64,000 nt of DNA from Microbispora amethystogenes (GTDB lineage Bacteria; Actinomycetota; Actinomycetes; Streptosporangiales; Streptosporangiaceae). A program made the position numbers and the translations under genes. The notes beneath the pieces are model-generated. The model was not told the DNA's origin. It made no database searches and saw only the letters and a list, made by a program, of their open reading frames with translations. The DNA lies in the NCBI RefSeq assembly GCF_016863015.1, contig NZ_BOOB01000059.1:17135-81134 (forward strand), written 5' to 3'. Numbering within the stretch: the stretch's first letter is position 1; each line of letters begins with the position of its first letter. Of this stretch, positions 61,009 through 64,000 are shown one piece after another.

Positions 61009-61096
61009 AGAACTGAGAGCATGGTCCGTCCCGGGCGTCCTGATGCGCCCGGGGCGGCTTGCTCCGGCGTGCCGGTGGTGGCCGCGCCCGGCCCGA

Positions 61097-61378
61097 TCAG
61101 GACCGTACGAGGCGGGCGATGGCGGCCGAAGCCTCCTTGATCTTCTCGTCGGCCTCGGGGCCGCCGCTCTTGACGGCGTCGGCGACACAGTGGCCGATGT
61201 GATCCTCCAGCAGGCCGAGGGCCACCGCCTGAAGGGCGCGGGTGGCCGCCGAGACCTGGGTGAGGATGTCGATGCAGTAGGCCTCTTCGTCCACCATCCG
61301 CTGCAGTCCCCGGATCTGTCCCTCGATCCGGCGCAGGCGGGTGAGGTAAGCCTGTTTGTCCCCGCTGTACCCGTGCAT
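61097..61378 (-). CDS. csoR: CsoR-family copper-sensing repressor
   Basis: A 93-residue CsoR. The Cu(I) ligands Cys35, His60 and Cys64 are all present (EAYCIDILTQVSAA and EDHIGHCVADAV), as is the RLRRIEGQIRGLQRMV helix. Metal binding releases it from DNA. ATG 61378. Its own operator is at 61386-61406. No copper ATPase or chaperone gene is nearby, so the regulon is elsewhere or it controls only itself. Confidence 0.93.
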   Translation of the reverse strand: MHGYSGDKQAYLTRLRRIEGQIRGLQRMVDEEAYCIDILTQVSAATRALQAVALGLLEDHIGHCVADAVKSGGPEADEKIKEASAAIARLVRS

Positions 61379-61385
61379 TCTTCAA

Positions 61386-61406
61386 CGATACCCGGCGCGG
61401 GTATCG
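61386..61406. promoter_or_regulatory. CsoR operator
   Basis: Perfect eight-base arms CGATACCC and GGGTATCG flank five bases, giving the TACCC-N5-GGGTA pattern known for CsoR operators. It lies eight bases before the csoR start codon, where binding would block transcription. Confidence 0.8.
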
Positions 61407-61554
61407 ACCGGCGCGCTGCGCCGAGAACCGCCGGGACCTGCGCGATCGCCTGTCGGGGGCATCGTTTGTCATGTGCAATCATTGACGGACGGGTTCCGGC
61501 GGCTCCCGGGCTCGACCGGACGGGACGAGGCGAGGCGAACAGAGGCGAGCGCGA

Positions 61555-61938
61555 GTGGAACGGGGACGGTACGGAGAGCCCGAGACCTTCTCGATGCTCA
61601 CCGTCCTCCAGGACCATGTCGTCGTCATCCACATGTACGGCGACCTCGACCTGATCGCGGCTCCCGCCCTGCGCGCCTGCCTCGCCGAGGCGGTCGGACT
61701 GCGCACCCCGCCCCGCATCGTGGTCGACGCGGAGGGCCTCACGTTCTGTGACTCCACCGGGCTGAGCGTCCTCATGGGGGCGTTGCCCGCCGTCCGGGCG
61801 GTCGGCGGGGATTTGGCGCTCAGCAACGCGCACGGCCGCTTCGCGCGGATGCTCAGGATCACCGGCCTCGACTCGGTGCTCCCGGCCTACGAGTCCGTCG
61901 CCTCCGCCGCCGCCTTCCTCACCACCCACGGAGCCTAG
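61555..61938 (+). CDS. STAS-domain anti-sigma factor antagonist
   Basis: A 127-residue STAS protein of the SpoIIAA/BldG/RsbV kind. It has VVVIHMYGDLDLIAAPALR, DAEGLTFCDSTGLSVLMGA with the phosphorylatable Ser in DSTG, and LRITGLDSVLPAYESV. It would release a sigma factor from its anti-sigma kinase. The start is GTG 61555. No RsbW-like kinase gene is adjacent. Confidence 0.9.
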   Translation: MERGRYGEPETFSMLTVLQDHVVVIHMYGDLDLIAAPALRACLAEAVGLRTPPRIVVDAEGLTFCDSTGLSVLMGALPAVRAVGGDLALSNAHGRFARMLRITGLDSVLPAYESVASAAAFLTTHGA

Positions 61939-61962
61939 GACCGCGCGGCCGGGGGAGGATCG

Positions 61963-63039
61963 TCAGTCGCGGGAGCGCAGGCCGTACATGAGATCCTCCC
62001 AGCGGGCGGCGACGCCGGACGCGGCGTGGCCGGAGGCGCTTTCCAGCGCGCCCGCCGCGAGCGCCATCCTGCGGCGCTCGTCGTCGACGAGGGTGAGCAG
62101 CGCGCCGGCGAGCGGCTCGACGTCGTCCTCGCCCTCGGCCACCAGCACGCTGTCGAGCCCGGGGCGGAGAAACTCGGCCGGGCCGCGCGGCCCGGCGTAG
62201 CCGACGACCGGCACCCCGCAGCTCAGCGCCTCGATGACGGCCATGCCCTGGGCCTCCTGCCGGGACGGCGCCACGACGACCGACGCCTTGGCGAACTCTC
62301 CCGGCAGGTCGGGGGTGGTGCCCATGAAGTACACGTGGTTGTGCAGGGCGAGGTCGCGGACGAGGGCGCGCAGCCGCCGCTCCTCCGGGCCTCCGCCGTA
62401 CAACCGCAGCCGCCAGTCGGGCCTTTTGTCCGCGACGATCGCGAAGGCCCGCACCAGCTGGTCGTACGACTTGCCGGCCACGAGCCTGCCGCCCGCGCTG
62501 ACGATCCGGTTGTCCATGCGCGACCGCGGCCACGGCCCCTGCGGCAGGGCGTCCGGGATGACGTGGACCGACAGGTCGTCGTCGAGCAGGCGCACCCACT
62601 CGTCCCGGCGGCCGGGGGTGGTGGTGACCACCGCATCCAGCCGGGGATAGAAGCGGCGGATCGGGCCGAGGACGGAGGGCCTGGTCCATTCCCGCGCGAT
62701 GCGGACGACTCCGCGCGGCGCGTGCCTGGCGGCCTGCACCCCCAGAGACGGCCGGGTGGTGACGACGACGTCGGCGCGCAGCCCGCGCAGCATCCGCCAC
62801 AGGGCCACCTCGGTGCGCACCTGTCCCCGCGGCAGCAGGTGGTGGACGCCGGGCCGGGCGTCCACGAGCCAGCGCAGCGCCACCCGGCGGTCGACCGGGA
62901 AGAACGGCGTCTCCCTGGTCCGCCGGACGCTCACCACCTCCACCTCGTGCCGTGCGGCCAGCCCTCCCGCGAGGTTCAGGACCGCTCGCACGTCGCCGCG
63001 CATGCCGTACGCCGACGGGAGCACGAAGGCGACTCTCAC
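61963..63039 (-). CDS. GT4-family glycosyltransferase
   Basis: A 358-residue GT-B fold transferase. The N-terminal Rossmann domain starts VRVAFVLPSAYGMRGDVRAVLNLAGGLAARHEVEVVS. The C-terminal domain has RLVAGKSYDQLVRAF, GGGPEERRLRALV and the nucleotide-sugar motif PSRQEAQGMAVIEALSCGVPVVGY. GTG 63039 overlaps the stop of the next gene as GTGA. With that gene it may build a cell-surface glycan. Confidence 0.88.
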   Translation of the reverse strand: MRVAFVLPSAYGMRGDVRAVLNLAGGLAARHEVEVVSVRRTRETPFFPVDRRVALRWLVDARPGVHHLLPRGQVRTEVALWRMLRGLRADVVVTTRPSLGVQAARHAPRGVVRIAREWTRPSVLGPIRRFYPRLDAVVTTTPGRRDEWVRLLDDDLSVHVIPDALPQGPWPRSRMDNRIVSAGGRLVAGKSYDQLVRAFAIVADKRPDWRLRLYGGGPEERRLRALVRDLALHNHVYFMGTTPDLPGEFAKASVVVAPSRQEAQGMAVIEALSCGVPVVGYAGPRGPAEFLRPGLDSVLVAEGEDDVEPLAGALLTLVDDERRRMALAAGALESASGHAASGVAARWEDLMYGLRSRD

Positions 63040-63830
63040 ACCCCCACCTCCAGGAGCAGATCGTCGCCGGAGGTGAAGCTGGGCCTGATCGGGACGCCGT
63101 CCACGAGGGCACGCGGATAGTGGACGCGGCGGCGTTTGCCCTCGACGTCGTCCAGCCGGGCGCTCAGCGACAGCACGCGTTCGAGGCCGTCGACCTCCAG
63201 GTACGGCTGCCACGTGCCCTGCGCGCCGGGGGTGGCGGCCACTACGTCGCACAGCGAGAGCGCGGCGTGGAAGCGGACGCCCTGGACGGTCGCGGAGGAC
63301 CGCACGGTCGCGCCCGGCTCGCCCTGCCGCAGGGCGAGCGTGGCCGGATGGTGCTGGTCGTCGTCGACGAAACCTGTGTAGGCGAGCAGGCCCGTCACCT
63401 CGAAGCGCCCCTCGCGGAACCAGACCGCCCGGACGTCGGCGGCCGGCTCCGCCTGGTCTATCTTCAGCGCCAGATATCCGTTACGCGTGCGGTAGGCGCG
63501 GTACGCGAGAGTGCGCCGCCCGAGCGCGTACGCGTCGAGGCGGTCGAGCGAGAAGCCGGGATCGACGCTCTGGATCCGGGTGCGGGGGCCGTCCTGTTCG
63601 AGGTAGGCGTCCCAGCGGCCCGGCCCGAGATCCAGCGGCGTGAGTGAGATCGCGACGCTGGCGTCCCTCGTCCTCCTGCCGGAGGCACCCAGCGTGACGT
63701 GCCGTTCCTGGCCGGTGCCCCGCTGCCGCAGGACGAGCCGGGCACCGTCGACGAGCGGTTCCTCGATGGCCAGCCGCAGGGAGAGGACATCGGCCAGGGT
63801 GACCTCCGCGTCGCTGACGACAACACCCAC
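63036..63830 (-). CDS. Beta-rich protein coupled to GT4 glycosyltransferase
   Basis: A 264-residue protein, not recognised. It is made of short strands in two similar halves: residues 10-110 (LADVLSLRLAIEEPLVDGARLVLRQR, GRWDAYLEQDGPRTRIQSVD) and 120-250 (TWQPYLEVDGLERVLSLSARL). The repeated W-x-x-YLE-x-DG phrase suggests a duplicated beta-sandwich. Such domains accompany glycan biosynthesis enzymes. GTG 63830 is preceded by GGGGAGGGGG. Its stop overlaps the glycosyltransferase start. Confidence 0.7.
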   Translation of the reverse strand: MGVVVSDAEVTLADVLSLRLAIEEPLVDGARLVLRQRGTGQERHVTLGASGRRTRDASVAISLTPLDLGPGRWDAYLEQDGPRTRIQSVDPGFSLDRLDAYALGRRTLAYRAYRTRNGYLALKIDQAEPAADVRAVWFREGRFEVTGLLAYTGFVDDDQHHPATLALRQGEPGATVRSSATVQGVRFHAALSLCDVVAATPGAQGTWQPYLEVDGLERVLSLSARLDDVEGKRRRVHYPRALVDGVPIRPSFTSGDDLLLEVGV

Positions 63831-64000
63831 CGTGCTGCCCCCTCCCCGTCGATTGAGCCAACGTTGAGGTTACCGTGATTCTCCTGTTATGTGGAGAAAG
63901 CGTTTGCCGGCTCTTCACTGAAACATGTTTGTATCGCTCGTCTTGACGACGAGACTCCACAAATTGTGCGATTCGTCAGCAAAGAATCGTTTACCCCTGC
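63831..64000. other. Intergenic sequence at the right edge
   Basis: Upstream region of the preceding gene, reduced in GC. It contains a perfect ten-base palindrome AAACATGTTT (63921-63930) and an inverted repeat CTCGTC/GACGAG (63937-63953). No gene is seen. Confidence 0.5.

Overview
The window is very GC-rich actinomycete chromosome. GTG starts and four-base GTGA stop/start overlaps are frequent, and a few promoters appear leaderless. The gene content fits a filamentous actinobacterium of the Streptosporangiaceae kind (Nonomuraea, Streptosporangium or Microbispora relatives): actinobacterial gas vesicle genes, F420-dependent oxidoreductases, a mycothiol-type nitroreductase and an ECF sigma factor with a YCII partner. 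The genus cannot be fixed from sequence alone. No rRNA, CRISPR array, insertion sequence or prophage was seen. The only RNA gene recognised is tRNA-Sec.

Layout. 1-744: 5' part of a secreted GH12 endoglucanase with a palindromic operator upstream. 0.9-3.4 kb: leftward alkaline-shock (Asp23/Gls24, AmaP-like) membrane operon. 3.8-10.1 kb: rightward gas vesicle operon, divergent from it. 10.2-13.3 kb: a methyltransferase coupled to a fusion of a haem-oxygenase-like diiron domain and a family 2 glycosyltransferase. 13.6-20.1 kb: leftward set encoding a CDGSH protein, a Ser/Thr/Pro-rich secreted protein, a VirB8-like membrane protein, a MinD/ParA ATPase and a large protein that joins sigma-like, HxxxCxxC zinc, transmembrane and BACON-like parts. 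20.7-22.7 kb: DUF998 protein and photolyase. 22.7-23.85 kb: deletion scar with remains of two or three genes. 23.8-34.2 kb: selenium region (selB, selA, tRNA-Sec, selD, an IclR regulator) next to a three-gene formate dehydrogenase whose catalytic subunit is read through an in-frame UGA.

34-43 kb holds a hydrolase, small regulators, a second DUF998 protein, a YCII protein followed by an ECF sigma factor carrying a tyrosine-recombinase-like C-terminal domain, and a NarL-type two-component system. 44-47.6 kb pairs a secreted discoidin/beta-helix protein with a ROK repressor, and TTC-N7-GAA palindromes lie upstream of both. 47.8-56 kb is mixed metabolism and housekeeping: nitroreductase, PEP-mutase family, F420 oxidoreductase, kynureninase, GntR regulator, DivIVA-like coiled coil, gamma carbonic anhydrase, secreted nuclease/phosphatase-family protein, PIG-V-like mannosyltransferase. 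57-64 kb holds an OmpR two-component system whose 5' end sits on a probable recombination junction, an unrecognised 480-residue protein, a CsoR repressor with its operator, a STAS protein and a GT4 glycosyltransferase pair.

The clearest functional unit is the selenium region: selA, selB, selD and selC make and insert selenocysteine, and the adjacent formate dehydrogenase has a UGA at residue 186 with a hairpin 3' of it shaped like a bacterial SECIS. The least familiar architectures are the sigma-recombinase fusion (38.2-40.8 kb), the diiron-glycosyltransferase fusion (10.9-13.3 kb) and the sigma/zinc/BACON protein with its MinD neighbour (15.7-20.1 kb).
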